Origin: Planctomycetales bacterium | GTDB lineage: Bacteria > Planctomycetota > Planctomycetia > Pirellulales > Thermoguttaceae | Length of the DNA: 9,116 nt | Direction of reading: 5' to 3' | NCBI GenBank assembly: GCA_007127495.1 | Contig: SKZG01000481.1 | Span: 1-9,116, forward strand | The notes under the pieces: model-generated | Told to the model about the DNA's origin: nothing | Databases searched by the model: none | Seen by the model: only the letters and a program-made list of their open reading frames with translations | Position numbers and translations under genes: made by a program | In this document: positions 8,264 through 9,116 of the stretch, in pieces | Numbering within the stretch: the first letter of the stretch is position 1 | Layout of the letters: each line of letters starts with the position of its first letter

Positions 8264-9082
8264 GTGACCATCCTGCTGGAGAACCCATGGCCGGCTATCC
8301 TGGCGGGGATCGTTGTTGAAGCGATTCTCGGGGTGGTTCTCGTGCGCACCGGACGTGGCGTCGTGCTGGTGGCCATGGGCGGCGTGTTGCTGCTGGTACT
8401 CGCCCTGGTGGCCCTCGAATGGCTGGTCGTGACCGAGCGGGAGCGGGTCGAGGCGGCGGTCGAAGCCGGCCGAGCAGCACTCGAGGCCAACGACCCCGAC
8501 GCCGTGCTCGCCTGCCTGGCGCCCCAGGCCAAGGCAACCGAACGCCTTGTGCGCTTGGGGATGCGCCGCGCTGAGTTCACCCGCGTTCGGATCACACGAC
8601 TCGAGGTCGGCCGGATCAATGAGCTGACCAGCCCGCCGAGCGTCAAGGTGCAGGTTTCGGCCGTCCTCGAGTTCCGCGACCGCCAGGGTCAATTCCCCTA
8701 CAATCGATACCCGATTACGTTGGAGCTGACACTCCGCCGATACGACAACCGCTGGCTCATCACCGACCACGTTTGGGAGTCAGACCATGCTTTGGAGTCA
8801 AAGCGACTCACGTTCTCGCGCGTGATCAACTGGAACGGGATGAACACTTCTTTCTCGTACGGTTCGCCGTTGAGAATGCGGACGGCGGTTTCCACCGCAG
8901 TACGGCCCTGGGCGGCGGCGTCTTGGAAGACGGTGGCGTCGAGCCTTCCGTCGCGGACGGCCGCCAGCGCGTCGGCAATGGCGTCAACCCCGACCACGAC
9001 GATCCGGTCCTTCATGTTCGCCCGCTCGATGGCCAGCAGCACCCCCATGGCCATTTCATCGTTCTGGGCGAAGACGGCTTGA
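8264..9082 (+). CDS. Membrane-anchored hypothetical protein with run-on 3' end
   Basis: No function is assigned. From GTG 8264 the protein has two hydrophobic segments (about 9-27 and 32-53), then a soluble domain of about 110 residues (60-170) starting with an amphipathic helix (TERERVEAAVEAGRAALEAN). It then alternates beta-like stretches (KVQVSAVLEFRDR, ITLELTLRRYDNRWLITDHV), in the style of NTF2-like or DUF4440-type domains, which is inference. The frame stays open to 9082, but after about residue 175-180 (near 8800) it is the exact antisense of the rbsB-like gene and turns into low-complexity Ser/Ala/Thr sequence. The genuine part therefore probably ends near 8775-8810, and its natural stop seems to be lost. 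It lies 8 bases after eno, with no Shine-Dalgarno sequence seen. Confidence 0.6.
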   Translation: MTILLENPWPAILAGIVVEAILGVVLVRTGRGVVLVAMGGVLLLVLALVALEWLVVTERERVEAAVEAGRAALEANDPDAVLACLAPQAKATERLVRLGMRRAEFTRVRITRLEVGRINELTSPPSVKVQVSAVLEFRDRQGQFPYNRYPITLELTLRRYDNRWLITDHVWESDHALESKRLTFSRVINWNGMNTSFSYGSPLRMRTAVSTAVRPWAAASWKTVASSLPSRTAASASAMASTPTTTIRSFMFARSMASSTPMAISSFWAKTA

Positions 9083-9116
9083 ATCTTCTCGCCGTGCGAT
9101 TGGAGCCAGTTTTCCA
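8698..9116 (-). CDS. RbsB-like periplasmic sugar-binding protein, C-terminal part (cut by window edge)
   Basis: This is the C-terminal part of an ABC-transporter substrate-binding protein of the ribose (Peripla_BP_4) type, which captures a sugar outside the cytoplasmic membrane. Translated from the window edge it reads ENWLQSHGEKIQAVFAQNDE and then MAMGVLLAIERANMKDRIVV, closely following E. coli RbsB (AVFAQNDEMALGAL). Residues equivalent to ribose ligands are visible: N in AQNDE, D in VVGVDAIAD and Q in ATVFQDAAAQG. The usual family end lies near VFIPFQLITRENVSRF (about 8810-8860). The frame runs on for some 35 residues of unlikely sequence, antisense to the neighbouring hypothetical gene, and stops at 8698. 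The start, signal peptide and any partner permease and ATPase genes lie outside the window. The sugar is unknown. Confidence 0.85.
   Translation of the reverse strand, partial: ENWLQSHGEKIQAVFAQNDEMAMGVLLAIERANMKDRIVVVGVDAIADALAAVRDGRLDATVFQDAAAQGRTAVETAVRILNGEPYEKEVFIPFQLITRENVSRFDSKAWSDSQTWSVMSQRLSYRRSVSSNVIGYRL

Overview
The window looks like a chromosomal housekeeping segment from a high-GC planctomycete, probably related to the Pirellulales. That is an inference from family knowledge, not a search. The supporting signs are a phosphatidylserine decarboxylase with a long N-terminal extension, a glutamyl-tRNA synthetase with an extra block after its KLSKR loop, two hypothetical membrane proteins of a style I associate with planctomycetes, and few Shine-Dalgarno sequences. 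I see no phage, insertion sequence, CRISPR array, tRNA or rRNA.

Layout, left to right. Bases 1-364 hold no convincing gene, only a GC-rich stem-loop near 289-309. A polytopic membrane protein of unknown function (365-1540, +) is followed by gltX (1639-3201, +), which has its own extended -10 promoter. Four genes then run leftward on the minus strand, in transcription order psd, pssA, ribE and rsmA (ksgA). They form two tightly coupled pairs, psd-pssA and ribE-rsmA, each joined by a 4-base GTGA overlap. The pairs are separated by a large palindrome ending in seven T residues, which reads as an intrinsic terminator or attenuator. psd diverges from eno (6981-8255, +) across a 315-base gap holding promoters for both directions and a long structured leader in front of eno. 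A membrane-anchored hypothetical protein starts 8 bases after eno. At the right edge lies the C-terminal part of an RbsB-like sugar-binding protein (minus strand, cut by the window end).

Functionally, PssA makes phosphatidylserine and Psd converts it to phosphatidylethanolamine, so this pair is the phosphatidylethanolamine branch. RibE makes riboflavin, RsmA dimethylates 16S rRNA, GltX charges tRNA-Glu and Eno serves glycolysis.

The most interesting observation is that the terminator-like palindrome before ribE (4796-4888, minus) and the leader of eno (6854-6947, plus) are nearly the same length (93 and 94 bases). They share an identical 13-base left arm, a nearly identical right arm and a similar central GGCAC...GTGCC hairpin. 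They look like two diverged copies of one structured element, placed 33-40 bases before a start codon in both cases. The second notable point is the right end, where the convergent hypothetical gene and the rbsB-like gene run through each other for 385 bases with no stop codon near the expected end of either.
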